64,000 nt of DNA from Glandiceps talaboti. Its lineage: Eukaryota; Hemichordata; Enteropneusta; Spengelidae. Within the stretch, counting starts at the first letter, position 1. Each line of letters opens with the position of its first letter. The stretch covers positions 19,443,797-19,507,796 of the forward strand of contig NC_135566.1 in the NCBI RefSeq assembly GCF_964340395.1. The letters run 5' to 3'. Below are positions 21,840 to 58,689 of this stretch, one piece after another. The notes beneath the pieces are model-generated. The model saw only the letters and a list, made by a program, of their open reading frames with translations. It did not search any database and was not told the origin of the DNA. Position numbers and translations under genes: made by a program.

Positions 21840-22800
21840 CGTTAGCTGGGGTGGAATTATGACAGAGACTAGGGGACTAGTCTCAGAATAAACTGTTGAA
21901 ACAGGTAGACAAAGTTTGCTATGGTCACCATTTAACGGCCGACTTCGGATTAGATCTAGGTGTGAAAAACGATTGGTTGGGTGAAGTATAGAAAAAGTTG
22001 GTCCAGAACATAAGACAGATTACAAGTAATCCTCCTGGCTAACTGATAAGACCATACTGCTACGACGACCCTGGATTCAATATAGCACTCTAAGTGCTGA
22101 GCTACACATGCTTAGAGTGTTTTTTTTTTAAAAGAAGGTATATTTAATGCACATTCCTATATTATTTGCAAGAAGAGGTTGATTCGAAGACTGTACATGT
22201 GTAACGTTAAAAATCATGGTTTAGTATCTGCTACCACCTATAGGTATTAAACTACGAGTTTGCGACAAGGTCAATCGAGGTCAAACCCTAACAGCTTGCT
22301 GTTACCTTGCTATTGTTTGCAATAAGACGACATTGTCTGGCTCACGTACAACCAACGTTGACTCAGTTTTTCCTGTACTGTATTTGTAACTCCCATGAAC
22401 GACGTACTGAACTAAGCAATCCGATATATGCTTGTTAATTTTTCGATTTCAATGTTTAAACCTGAATTTAGTTGTGTTGTTGTTGTTGTTGTTGTATTAT
22501 TTTGTCTTGTGTAAATCATAAAATAGTACCCAGAACCAGTCATATATTTCGTAAGACGGTCTTACAACTATCGTTGGTTCATGGTCACTCACCTCTGTTA
22601 ACGTTGATACACTGTCTGTATATCAACGCTTTTCGGATCTGGTTTTCAAATTGTCTGCAGATAATGAAAACTTTCACAAACACACCCTTCTTTGATCATG
22701 CATATGTGAATTGTACTCATACAATACCAAGCAAGTTCTCTACGTTAATATACTGTAACCTTTGAACCGTGATGCGTGTATGTTTACAATAATGCAGACT
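21840..22800 (+). repeat. Duplicated spacer block, unit 1 copy
   Basis: It aligns colinearly with 56290-57010. Shared landmarks are GTCTCAGAATAAAC/GTCCCAGAATAAAC, GTTGACTCAGTTTTTCCTG, CAATGTTTAAACCTGAATT and CAGAACCAGTCATA. This copy has a longer (GTT)n run at 22472-22493. It is non-coding and supports a tandem segmental duplication. Confidence 0.85.
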
Positions 22801-23517
22801 GGATAAAGGATATACCACTTTCAATGCTGCCATTATGGCGAACCAGACCTGTTATTTCTTCTGCGACACTGCGAAATAAAGCGTGCGTCTTGGCTGCATA
22901 CAATGTCTACACTAACAATCACGAAACTTTGGCCTGACCAGATTCTAAAAGTCAGAACACAACAAAATCAACGTGAAACCATGTTACGGTTACACCAAGA
23001 TAGAAAGATGGAGAGATGAGATACATATCGTCCGCATATGACAAATTATTACATGTAATTGCACCCCCCCCTACTTCACAACCAACCCTGGCGTCGGTGG
23101 AGGATCTATGGCAATGATGAGCGAACAGAGGAATTTCAACGAGTCATGATTCTACAAAAATCACGAGAGCGCCCTCTTTGGTTTATCAAACACGCTTCGG
23201 ATTCGAATCAGGTTAATTACATTACAATGGATACAAATTACTACACTTTATATTTCAAAATTATAATACCCTAGTATTTCCCCTCCATCACGGTATTACA
23301 CAAAGTTCGAAGTATTTTTGTATTTCAGCTTATAAATTAAAAATAGATTGAGAATTTATCTTCAACTTTGGATAAGTTCTAACTAAGGCTTCTAATTATT
23401 ACAATACCTTCACTAGCATTTTGACTTGTTATTATGTTAAAATGAAGTAAAGTGATAAGTCACAAATATTTTCAGATATTTATCAATCAGTTTTCTTTTT
23501 TATTTCTTCAGAATGCC
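22801..23517. other. Gene-free spacer
   Basis: No recognisable gene or repeat. Confidence 0.4.
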
Positions 23518-24329
23518 ATGACTGCAGCAATGAACAACATACACTTGTCTGTTTGTTGAGTGTTTCCATGGCATCCATCGTCATGGTAACAGGATGTCCT
23601 AGTCATTGCACATGTACTGGAACAAGAGTACACTCTTCAAACAAAGATCTCACATCGGTGACGTCATCAGGCATACCAACTGACACAGAAATCTTATATC
23701 TGATATTTAACATGATAGCAGATCTTGATGTCGGTGATTTCAGCGGCGTGTCATCTCCACAACATTTGACCATTTACCACAACCAAATTGCCAGCATAGA
23801 GGAGGGTACATTCATTGAAGTGACCAGCCTGAATTATCTCGTTTACAACAAAACAAGATTGTAGAGTTGAGACGACATCATTTCAACTTACTAGTCAACG
23901 TAGGAGACCTACATATTGATGGAAATCCCATAGTTAACATAGAAAATGGAACATCCCAGAACCTGTACCAACTACATACTTTGGAACTCGAAAACAACAA
24001 AATAGCAACTCTACCAACATACTGAATAATCTAAAACACTGAAAATAAAAAGGAACTCTTTCACAAGTCTTTCCGAAAGTTTACTTTAGGATCTCATCAC
24101 TTATCTGCAAACTCTGTACTTGAAGATCATCGTAGCAGTACAGAACAACAACTTACCACATAATATATTTACTGCATTTAACAATTTAACCCACGTAGTA
24201 TTATATTCCAACATGCCGATGCAGCTACCCACAACACTGAAGCATCTTAACAGACTTGTATCACTCAGTTTGAAAGATTACAACCTGACAAACCTCCCAA
24301 ACAATCATGTATTTGACAGTGTACCCTAA
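23518..24329 (+). pseudogene. Leucine-rich-repeat protein pseudogene
   Basis: Reading frames in succession encode a signal-peptide-like start (ATG at 23518 or 23568), an LRR N-terminal cap (CPSHCTCTG at about 23597-23620), and LRRs of the type LQHLTIYHNQIASI. The capping cysteine expected near the VHSS segment has become Ser. The frame breaks at about 23553 and 23860 and has stops at about 24025 and 24090, yet LRR sequence (LHTLELENNKIATLP, then LNRLVSLSLKDYNLTNLP) continues in other frames to the stop at about 24327. The intact ancestor would have been a secreted or membrane LRR protein. No C-terminal cap or TM segment is seen. Confidence 0.8.
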
Positions 24330-26179
24330 GACATATTTTATTATTTCAAAAAAGGACCAAGAACAGGTTTCCGTTAAAGTTTAAGTGGTTACGTCGAATT
24401 TTCAGCATCTTACAAAATATAACATTATCACAGTGTGATTACATTTGCTCATCAGAGAAACTCTATCACCCACCTGTGTAATCTAATCTAAAAAACAACA
24501 CGTTTTATAATACTTTAAAAGACGCAAACTACTGTAATTTAACTGATAGCATGTAATCAGATGAAACATGCAAATATTAACATATAGAAAATATATACAC
24601 TTCCTTTCTAGTCTGGTTTCTGTGTGGTTGCATCAAACAGAGTAAGTGAACAGTAACTTGAAACGGTCTGTATCAGTTAAAATTTCTTTTTGGTATTTAT
24701 TTTAATAACGTCGGATTTGTTCATTTGTACTGCCAACATTTAGTTTCATGCCAAAAATTGAAAATTAAAATAAAATTAAAATAAACTTGGAACATATTTT
24801 ACTTGTACCTTGTGATATCATGACATGAGTTTTGATTTTTTTTCCTACACGACAAATATTTACAGTATTTAATAATGTAGTCTGTAAAGAACGTTGTGAC
24901 GGGGCGCCCTCACACATCAGTCAACTGCAACTAGAACCATTTTACAGACGGCTAGATATAGTTCCCTTTGTGCTTTACAACATTGTCACAATTGTTCATT
25001 TCACTCGAAGTTTCTGATTTTACTAAATTGTGTAACCATGCAACAGATAAAAGAATGTGACCACGTGACCTGTTTGTCTAGTATCAAATTAAGATTGGAG
25101 GGACTGAGAGTGATCTGCGCCCTCACATTCTCATCTGTATGGCATTGGTATATGCCAGTCAATTCCCAAACTACCATAACTTTCAAACACACACCTGCCA
25201 TACATACATACACATATCCATAAATAATATTGCACCGAGCACTGTTATCCCCAGTGAGACACATACACTTTAAATGAATTCTAATATAATATTGTTTTTA
25301 TGTCAGCAATTTGAAATTAATTTCAGACGTTTATTAAATAAATTAAAATTCGATTTGTCAGCATACTCCATGCATTATTCAGCTGTAATGATAAACACCA
25401 ATACTTATATTATATTCATAAACCGAATAAGACCATATAGAAGACCGCTACTCTGGTAACTTTAGCGACTTTCTCCTCCGTGTTGATTCTCCACTAGGAA
25501 CCGCTAGAGTCCATAATGTAAAGTTACAATCTAAAATCAAGAGACGTATTTGTCGCTCGCTTTAAAATAGAGCTTTTTTTGAGAATATCCTTATAGCTTG
25601 GAAAATCAAGCATATCGTAGATCACCGATCAATAACTATAAATACATCGTATATGGTCGGATTTAAATCTTCAAAAGTTTAGGGAATGCTCGATTTTCAT
25701 GATTTAAGGTGAAATGTGGCATATAATTCACGATATTTGAGCTTTTCGTACAAATTCAAATATGTCATACATTGTCAAGTTTAACATTGGTTACCCCATG
25801 CACTACTTTACAATCTCTGTTTACAGTCATGTAAATGGAATGTCATTTTGATTGGAATTGGCAGTAAAACATCACGTGACACATCGGGGTTTTGTTTTCC
25901 TCTCAGAAGAGGTCAAATTTCTTTTCATCCAAGGACTGACCGAGATGAACACAAACACGTAAACAGCGAAACTGGAATTTGTTCTGATTTGGCAACAGCT
26001 TTCCACATATTTGAAGAATAAAGACTCGATGACACATTGTGACTTTTCACCTACATGTCAAAATCACTGACAACAATTCAAATTACCATATTTCAACATG
26101 AATTAGCAGGATTATATCAAATACAAATCTCCATGCGGTCATTTCGTGGCGTGCCTCCATAAAAAATGTGACTCTCAAG
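24330..26179. other. Gene-free spacer upstream of the GPCR
   Basis: Nothing recognised apart from two GCGCCCTCA motifs (24904, 25117). An ATG-TGA minimal upstream ORF at 26166 lies just before the receptor start. The promoter could not be placed. Confidence 0.4.
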
Positions 26180-39890
<13,711 letters not shown>

Positions 39891-40754
39891 GAAACGTTGT
39901 ACTTATAGTCAGAACATTTTGCGGACAACAACAACTTGTCTGCATTGATGACTGTGTAAACATACTCATAAATGTTTATCATTTTCATGCGGTTTTGCCG
40001 AAAATGCAGGCAATAGAAAGAAAGAGAAGTGGAAAAAAATACATTTGTATTTTAAAGTTGTGCAGACCTCTTTGAAAAGTACCAGATATATTATATTACA
40101 TATTCCACTATATTTTTTATTTAATACTTAGTATGAACAGTCAATGGCAATAGTCGTTTCGTATAACTCCTTGAATCATATGTGCCTTATATACTAAAGG
40201 GGAAGGGTACCGTGAGAATTCACCTTCCTCCATCTTTTAAGTGTTATAAAAATGACAAAAAACTTTCATTTGATTAAAACAATGAACACATAAATTTAAA
40301 GGTGCTACCATCTTTTTATTTCCATTTTTTGCTGCTAAAATACACAACCAGTATGATTGCGTTTTCCATTGTGAGAAGAGATAGCCTACTACGCCCTCAA
40401 ACGACGGTGATATTCTAAAACTGCACAGTCAGACCCAAACCACATAGATGTAAACGGATGATCAATATTTATTTAAAAATTACAGTTTTTGTATACTTAA
40501 CTTCAAGGCATTCTTTATATGTGGAATGTTATTCTTTATTTTTTTTTAAAGTACTGAGATGTTGTAACTACTTCTACATATTTGTATAATTTATCGCTAT
40601 ATCACGATTACCAGATAGAGTCCTGACACATGTATCTATTACAGATGATAGAATAAACCATTTTGTTAAAGGGTTACAAACTGAGTTCAAACGTATTTGA
40701 GCGTACTTTTCTCTGCATATCTTAAAGTTACTCACAGTATTGTACTTACTGAAG
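39891..40754. other. GPCR 3' flank
   Basis: Presumed 3' UTR and spacer. No further gene recognised. Confidence 0.4.
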
Positions 40755-41015
40755 CATATATACTTAACCACCACTCACATTTGACTGAACTCAAACCTGG
40801 TATTAAGCTATAACCCATAAACGATCCGATGACATAATTTATCATACGTATCAAAAATTGTTCAGGAAATCCCTAATTTGCAATCAACTGTTTTAGCAAT
40901 GCCAGAAGACAACCATCATTAATAGAATACATACATTGACATTAGGTATAGTTTAATCAGGTTTTAGGCAAGTATTTTTACTTGAGTGTAAAGGTTATAA
41001 ACTCAGCTTGTGCCA
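40755..41015 (+). repeat. Interspersed repeat R2, middle copy
   Basis: It matches 60490-60760 in direct orientation and 7870-8165 inverted. It lies between the two duplicated units. Confidence 0.7.
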
Positions 41016-41184
41016 CATGAATGATGCCTGAAGTTGAAAACTTTATTGTTTATACGAATTATGTTTGAAAGGTTGATCCGAGTATTAGGAGGTACAAGTC
41101 TTTTTATATATAAAGCAGCTTGTATTTGGGAGTCACTGATCATCTTGCCGCCCTAACTCCCACTTACATAAAATCTCCCACCAT

Positions 41185-41508
41185 ATGGGCAGTTGCACGT
41201 TGAACTTTAGTGATATTCTCATAACTACTAATTGTTTCAATCCTTTACATGTAAAGTTCTCTCCCGAGTGTATTGCATGCAGTGAGAATTGTCCCTGTTT
41301 CATGACCAACTTATGAGAGCCTTGGCCAATTCCCGAATGTCTGACGGAGGATGCGGCAAACGTTGGATACAACTATGCATTTGCTTTCTTCAATACGTGT
41401 TCTATTGGTGATAAATGTGGGGAATTCACTGCCACTGAAGGATGTCAATGTTTACATTGGAAAATTGCTGAACGATGCCAGAAGTGTCCAGACAGGTTAG
41501 CCTTGTGA
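41185..41508 (+). other. Cysteine-rich open frame with one internal TGA
   Basis: From ATG 41185 the frame runs 43 codons to TGA at 41314-41316, then continues 63 codons to TGA at 41506. Cysteines are dense and spaced like an extracellular Cys-rich module (for example CIACSENCPC, then GCQCLHW and RCQKCPDR). It lies about 270 bases beyond, and convergent with, the SLC7-B stop. It may be a decayed exon, or less likely a recoded frame. No family recognised. Confidence 0.3.
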
Positions 41509-41778
41509 AAAGAGGAAATGGAAACCCAAGTATACTGTAGTCATGATTAATTAGTATTCTTCAAGTATTATTCTCCCAAGCCCCCCCCCCCCTCCCCCCT
41601 TAAAAAAAATCATCATTCATCTGCTCCAACTCCAATGAAACAAATGGGGCAACATTCCGCTGCTGTCTGTCGCCGTATAAAGGTCATAGCACTTTTATGA
41701 CGAACAGACATAAATGAGCTGGCTGGGAGAAGCGAAGTGACAAGTTTCAGACAATCTTCAGTGACTTTCAAATTGAGA

Positions 41779-51571
<9,793 letters not shown>

Positions 51572-53552
51572 TATTTGAGATCACTGTGTGATGTAAGTAA
51601 TGATGGTTATTTAGGGTGCGCAAGCTGAGTTTACATTTTTTGGGACATGACTTTTGCTGTATTTTACACGTAATGGGGCGATCAGTTTTTACGGTCGGGG
51701 GGGGGGGGGTAATTTGGGACTTAAAGAAGGGGATCATAATTTTTACAAAGTGAATAAAGGGGTGGGGGGGGGGTCACCTTATTTTCAACAACTGATGAAC
51801 GAAATCATGAACGACCCTGCTGTACTTAAATTTCCATACAACAAATGTATGTGCATACAATAAACCATAAACACATGAGAAATTAAATACCTTGAAATTT
51901 ACTGGATGGTTTGACTCTAAAATTTGTGCCTCCATTGACCTGAACATGTTGAATTGTACACAAACATAGCCAATAGAGACACACTTTCAAATAATTTAAT
52001 GAATTTGTATCTCTAAATGGTAATACTGACCTCCACTGTGCATGTTTTCCCCGAATTTTCTCACTTTCTACTTGATCTGTTTTATTGTGTCAAAATGACT
52101 TGAAATAATTTAAACTTTAGAAACCCTAAAATTAGTGTTGCTTTTATGGTATAACTAAGTTATGTTTTATTTACTTCTGCTCTAAATGGCCTCCAAATGG
52201 TGTTCATTATTCCAAAAGCTCTTGCCTTGGGAGGGGGACATCCTCTCCCAACCTCCCCCTGGGCCCCTCCCGCGCTTGTATACTATAGCAGGTGCACACA
52301 CGCATAGCGTGTACTTCTCCCCATACTGTTTCCAGTTCTCTCCCTACTTTGAAACTTACTGAAACCCCTAGGTTTACAATTATATTAACTCCATTTCTAA
52401 TATTGTACTGTGCAATTAGCTGAATTAATCTATAATGGTAATAGTTCACTCAATCTAAGAGATATCCTAGAACTTTTGGTTACTAAGCCATGAATATTTT
52501 GCATATCCATGAACATGAATCATACTTCTCATAGGGTTCCTGTCTAAAGAGCTTTATACATGTGAAGAAATGGGTTTCAGATAGCAATTTACCAGATACA
52601 CTTAAAATTACTGTAAATGTAACAAGTAAAATTAACTATGCAGTGTGCTGTATTGTGCTTTGAGAATGTAGAGTGTCTTTTGCAAGCACAAGAAGAATAT
52701 TTCTTGTCAACAGATGTCGGGGGGGGGGGGGGGTTCAGAGTATTTTTTATTTGCCAGGGGGTTGTATTGATTTGTGGATGCATCACGGGGGGGGTCACTA
52801 TTTTTAAGTACAACATGAACAAGAAGTCACCGGCCAACCCCCGGCCGTTAAAACTGATCGCTCCCTAAGGTACATGTAATGATCTACTTACCAAAGCATA
52901 CCATCACGTACTATTGGCAGAATTCTTGTATTCTGTGCATAATGCCTAAACAATTTAGTGTACGTAAACTGATATATCGAGAGAGCCCCCATATTGGGTC
53001 ATCGACTGGGCTAACAATGCCAGCAAACTATTGTTATTCCATCCAAGCCATATATACTATACTGTTCTACCCCTTTCCGACTCTTCCCCATTGTTTCAAC
53101 TGTGCTCGCAATTTCATTTAGCGGACACTTTTTTAGTTAAGGGGACACTTTTACACAAAAAAGTGTCTTCATACCGTTAGTCCATGAAAGGAACTGTCCG
53201 CTAACACTTTCCATCCCATGAATGAAACTCTCTTCAGCAACTTAATCATTTCTATAGCACTGTCCCTAACTTGTCAACTTTTACAATGAACCCAACATGT
53301 GCTGCCCTGCCTAATTGTGTGTTCTACCACCTAACTCTGCACCTGTTATTCTGTAATGTGTGTGTAACGTAAAAAACCACCCTTATCTTGGTGGGTCGAT
53401 TCTCGATCGTACACAGTACCTCTAGTTCTTATCCAAAGACATGCTCTATTTTTCTTCTTTTATTAAAAGACAGTCTCAATGGCTTGCCTTGTGAAAAAGG
53501 GAGTTGACAATTCTGGTTGTAAAAATGTTTAGGTAGAGAATATACATATACA
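51572..53552. other. SLC7-B upstream region
   Basis: The first ~45 bases match the copy A upstream region, then similarity ends. Several poly-G runs (about 51699, 51763, 52719, 52788) and gene-free sequence follow. Promoter elements could not be placed. Confidence 0.4.
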
Positions 53553-53554
53553 AT

Positions 53555-53670
<116 letters not shown>

Positions 53671-53729
53671 TTTACACTGAGGTTCTATATATAAATGATA
53701 TCATAAACCATACAGTTCTGACCCAAATA

Positions 53730-54265
53730 TTTCGAAGAGACTGGCCTCCTCTTCATCGGTGGGTCTCCAGTTCTGACTAACAAATCAAGTTCTGTTACAC
53801 TTTAAATGCTGAAGACAGTAGTTATTGTCATGCAAAATAGTGTTCTTGTCATGGAATGGTAGTGTTTGATTGAGTGAGATGGTCCATTGAAGTGAATTGG
53901 TACTGGTTGATATTTATTGTTTTTCCTGATTTGAGATAAGTGATTCTGCATTCTTGTGTATAGTGTACCTCCGGTTTCTCCTACGTAGACTATTTTTTTT
54001 CGCAATGTGAGCAATGTATTGCATACACTACCTATAGGTGTGCTGATTTGCAGTTGATATGGTGTGTTATTTTATAATGCTGTGCATTTGGCCCTTGAAA
54101 TGTGTCTGTCTTCTCCATGTAGGGGCAGATGGCGCATCGTTTGCTCTCACATGGTCTTAAACCTGTTGCTTCTTTAATGAATGTTCTGTGATGTTTGCTA
54201 TGTACGAGTTGTGAGTCGATATATCTCTTCTTTTTCTCCAGGCTACCATGGTTGGATTTCTGAAT
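53730..54265 (-). mobile_element. Penelope-like element, GIY-YIG endonuclease fragment
   Basis: Minus-strand translation gives, in order: NPTMVAWRKRR, a frameshift, then YIDSQLVHSK, GLRPCESKRCAIC, a spacer with INCKSAHL, an in-frame TAG (about 54041), VVYAIHCSHCEKK and YVGETGGTLYTRMQNHL followed by PVPIHFN. This is the Cys-rich linker plus GIY-YIG nuclease layout of EN-positive Penelope-like retroelements. The reverse transcriptase is not recognisable upstream. The 3' flank (53730-53770) has a GAAGAG/CTCTTC hairpin followed by GAAA, inside a GACCC/GGGTC pair, resembling an eroded hammerhead. Dead copy. Confidence 0.82.
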
Positions 54266-55617
54266 ACATTTTTTGCATCTTTGTGGTCATAAACAACATG
54301 CGCAGTACATCGATTTTGTGTATTAATTTGAAGACATAGTTCCACAGTGGTTTAAGTGCAGGACAGAGATAGAAGAGGTGAAGGGTGCTATAACCACTTC
54401 ACTACAAAGTGACTTGTACAGAAAGCAGGTTTCCATATAGAATTTGTTCATTGACATGACAAAGCGCATGTTACTTTTCGTTTTCGCACACAGCTGACAG
54501 ACCAAGTAACTACACTCGAATCACTCTCACATCTTATGTCCGACTCAACCTCTGTATGTACCGGGATCACCACTTGAACTTTAGGGAATTAGCTCAGACT
54601 ACACACAGTTTATGTTCAAAAGTCTACTCTGGAACCAAGGCAAGCAATTAGCAAGTGCCTCGTTCATTGACTTCCCTCGAAGTGAAGTGTCTCCTGCCTG
54701 TTCCAAGTGTTTATCTTTATTGTCCTCCAAGTCTAAGTTTACATAACGCATGTGTATGGCCAAATAATTAATGCAACCCATATTAAAGTCTTCAAGAGGT
54801 GTTACCATGCCCTAAAGACTACTCTCAAAATATTGATGAATGATCACTATGAATCCTAGTTATTTATGAAATGCAGACTGTCGTCTCAGGTAATCGAGTA
54901 CGCTTGTGGTCTGAATCCGATATCCTTGAGAGAGTCTGTTGACCTTTCAGTCAAAGTGGGACATGCAATGTAGTTAAAATATTGAATTTACTGAAATTAT
55001 TAATATGTCATCTGTGACACGTATGTGCACCAGGGTTAGCAACAACGCTTTGGGCGGGTAAAAACAGAAATACTGCTCGAAAATTGGGACTGTAACTTTG
55101 TTACAGTACGAGTCTTTGCCCAGTTAATGGATTTCACACTGAACTTTTGGGGAAAGCAAAGATTATTTGGCCAAGATATGCGGGATTGGATTTCTATAGT
55201 GAATGTTGATAATTGGTAAGGGGTTAAGTAACAGGGCTGTAGATGACAAGGGTCACTCTATGGTGAAAAACCTAAAAACCCGTCGAATTCGAAGTATAAC
55301 TTCTTTATAGGACAAGTCCTCGACCATTAACAAACATTTTCATTTGAGAGTAAAAAAGTCAACTTGTGCACATATATTTTTAAAATAACGATAAAATGGT
55401 AAACTATGACTTAATTTTAACAGATTAAACAAATTAATGTATGCCAAGAAATATGGGACCGGGTAACTGATTTAACAAATATCAATGAACTTCAACTTGT
55501 CGCCCTCTGTTGCAATAAAGATAAACAAAACTAGATGTTCGATAATGAGCCAATAGGTAAGATTCTATTTTTGTACTTTTGAAAGAGTAATAACCTATTT
55601 GTTACATATGTTCTTTC
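54266..55617. other. Gene-free spacer
   Basis: No recognisable gene. It may include unrecognised 5' parts of the Penelope-like relic. Confidence 0.4.
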
Positions 55618-56231
55618 ATGGAATCAATGAACCATATCAAAATAAACACCGATGCTATCTTGAAGAAAGGTCAGCAGCGACTGTATCTTTTAAGGAAATT
55701 GCGTTCATTTATGGTTGATAGAGAAATCTTATCCCTTTTTTATAAAACTTACATTGAGAGCGTTATCTCATTTTCGTTCATTTGCTGGTTTCAAAATCTG
55801 ACAGTCAAAGACAAAAGTTCACTTGATAGAATTGTGTCTCTTAGCTCAAAATTAACTGGAATGCCCCAGAGAAATCTGTCATCATTTTATAATCAGCAAG
55901 TAGTTAGGAAAGCCCGCTCAATTGTTTTATCTAGTAATTATGTTTTATCTACAGAGTTCGACATACTTCCCTCTGGTCGTCGTTTTAGATGCCCGGCTTG
56001 CAGGTCAAACCGGCGCAAGTTGTCATTTATTCCCACCGCTGTGCGGCTTATGAATGATTCGTAAACTTTGTGAGTGATGTTGATTGTCTTAGTATCGTTC
56101 TGTGTCTTTGTATATATTGTTTTGTATATTTGTTTGTATTTTTTGATATATTGATGTATTGTATTTGAGCCACACCTTTAATTGCCCATGTCTGGGATGA
56201 ATAAAGTTCTATTGAATTGAATTGAATTGAA
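55618..56231 (+). mobile_element. LINE (non-LTR) reverse transcriptase 3' end
   Basis: An open frame 55618-56064 (148 codons) matches the post-catalytic C-terminal part of non-LTR retrotransposon polymerases: QQRLYLLRKLRSF, a YIESV block, ICWFQNL, a KLTGMPQR segment, and LPSGRRFRCPACRSNR at the end. After the stop come a ~140-base 3' UTR, AATAAAG, and a tandem TTGAA tail of the type found at 3' ends of CR1/L2-like LINEs. The RT catalytic part is missing, so it is 5'-truncated. The frame is undamaged, suggesting a fairly recent insertion. Confidence 0.8.
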
Positions 56232-56289
56232 ATCTATGTAATGGGGTAAATAAAAGAACGACTTTACCATGAGCATAGACAGGTGTGTA

Positions 56290-57010
56290 ACTTGTCTGTG
56301 GCTTGAGTAACAAACTATGACAAACACTCGGGGACAGGTCCCAGAATAAACTTTGTTGAAACCGACAGAAAGCGTTTGCTGTGATCTCCGTTAACGGGTT
56401 GGTTCCCCGAATGTATATACGTGTAGATTATGGTTTACTGAGTATCTGCTACCATATAGGTGTATAAAGAACTTACGATTTTGTCATAAGGTCAATCGAG
56501 GATGACCGGTAGGTTTGCTAACCTTTACAATTGACGACGTTGTCTGGCTCACACAACGTTGACTCAGTTTTTCCTGGAATGTATTTATAACTAAACTGAG
56601 AACTCACATTTAACTAAACAATCCGATTTGTCAATATGCTTGTCAATTTTTCGATTCCAATGTTTAAACCTGAATTTAGTTGTGTTGTTGTATTATTTTG
56701 TTTTGTGCAAATCATATAATAGTGCCCAGAACCAGTCATAGAATTCGTAATTATAACAAAATAAGACGGTATATCTTACGACTTTCGTTACTTCATGATC
56801 ACTCACCTCTGTTGAAACACTATCTCTATTGAACGATGTTCGGATCTGGTCTTCACCTTGTGTTCAGCTGTTGCAAAATTTCACAAACACACCCTTCCTC
56901 GATCATGCATATATGAATATATTTTCATTGACATAGTTGTTTACAGTACTATGCTCTAACCTTTGACCTCCGAATATACTGTGGAAACCCAGGGTGGTAA
57001 ACTACGGACG
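56290..57010 (+). repeat. Duplicated spacer block, unit 2 copy
   Basis: Colinear with 21840-22800. Its position relative to SLC7-B is like that of the first block relative to SLC7-A. Confidence 0.85.
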
Positions 57011-57940
57011 TATACGTTTACAAGGGATAAAGAACATATTACTTTTAAGTACATGGTGAAAAAATGCTGTTAGGACTGTAGTATTATTATACTATCCATT
57101 CAGATTTGAACGATTACATTCCCGTGAATGTTGGGCAACTTAAGGAACTCACAATGCACTCCCATGTAAAATTTCATATATTCCTAAGAAATGTTCATAT
57201 GAGCTGTAATTATGTTGATACTGTAAAAGAAGTGCAGAAAACGTACTCCTAGGTAAAACAGTCCGCTAAGACTGTAACGTTTGCTTAGCACTTCGAGTAA
57301 TAAATCTTTATCAAAAAACGGATCAAGCTTTAGGCTGAAAGCTAAAGAGAGTTTCCATTACGTGAGGATAGGTTGGCTGTCTAGCCTTGACGTCGGTTTT
57401 TAAAGCCTGATAAAGCCCCCTGAACTGGGCATATATACGTAACATAATTAATTGTATGGCTATGAGACAGGGTGAAAATCACAATACATAACGATCATAA
57501 TTAGGAGGTATGAATCTTTATACAATGTTCAATACCATTATTAAAATATGAAAAGTAGTTAGGCCCTATATTACTGAAAACTCTGAAATCATTAAAAAAA
57601 TCTAAAAAAAAAACCTTTTAAAAGACGACATAATGTATATATTTTATATTGATACTATTGTTTGCTATTATTTCTTATATTGCGATTTCTATATTAATTT
57701 TGCAAAAAAATTATAATCTATTATTGCGACATATTTGTATTTTTATTTTAGTTGAAATTTATTTGTAAAGAAAAGAATGTTTGAGTAACATGTATTAATA
57801 TTATAAACTGTTGATACATTGTACTAATAACTTTCTTAATATGGTTTTCATGTTTTGTTTTGTTGACATGTTTGCTAAAAACACCAGCACATCAACACAC
57901 ACACACGATTGAATTAATTTGTAGATCATGATTCAAATTC

Positions 57941-57942
<2 letters not shown>
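57011..57942. other. Gene-free spacer
   Basis: AT-rich, with no feature recognised. Confidence 0.4.
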
Positions 57943-58131
<189 letters not shown>

Positions 58132-58164
58132 TAGTGGGAAGTTTACTTTGAAAGTGACAATATA

Positions 58165-58566
58165 CTTTCTAGCCATGTCGTATCTGGCATGGAATGACCC
58201 AACCACTGTCGTCTGCATCACTCTCATCATCGTAGGACTTGCTGGCAATTTGTTTGGGATAATGCACATGCAAACAGTGCATACGTGTGTGTGATGACGT
58301 CAAAACATCCGAGAGAGGAACACACAAAGCAGATATCGAAAACACAGAACAAATTGAAACAAATGACTCATTGTTTATTTGCAATCACTCAATGAATAAG
58401 AAGTTGAATTGCTGAAGAAATTAGTGGCGATAAAAACGAAACACTGAACGCAAAAACCTCTCTTTGCGAGACATTCACATTCAGAGGGATAAAGGGATAA
58501 AACGTTGGAACGACCAATCAGGGGACGATGATTCGGTCTCTACATATGACGTCACAGCCGAACTAC
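58165..58566 (+). pseudogene. Deleted copy of the CaSR-like GPCR last exon
   Basis: The intron 3 end is joined directly to the TM1 coding region (LAWNDPTTVVCITLIIVGLA, matching 38336 onward). After about 80 bases it jumps to sequence matching the cytoplasmic tail (from about 39545), deleting roughly 1.1 kb that encodes TM2-TM7. A two-base insertion (GTGTGTGTGATGACGTC against GTGTGTGATGACGTC) and other small changes break the tail frame. Similarity ends at GCCGAACTACA. It is a DNA-level duplicate (intron retained), not a retrocopy. Confidence 0.88.
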
Positions 58567-58689
58567 ACTATCACCATTTTCTAAAAAACGACTGGCTCAA
58601 TTCAAACGAAATTTTGTAGACGTATTCCGTAGGGTAATGGCAAGAACTGATTCGGTTTTGGTAAACATCCATGAATATTAATGAGCAAT

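Noticed and set aside
22040-22125. Minus-strand sequence resembling a tRNA D-arm (TAGCTCAG) and B box
   Set aside because: Spacing and stems do not fit a tRNA; at most a SINE relic, not supportable.
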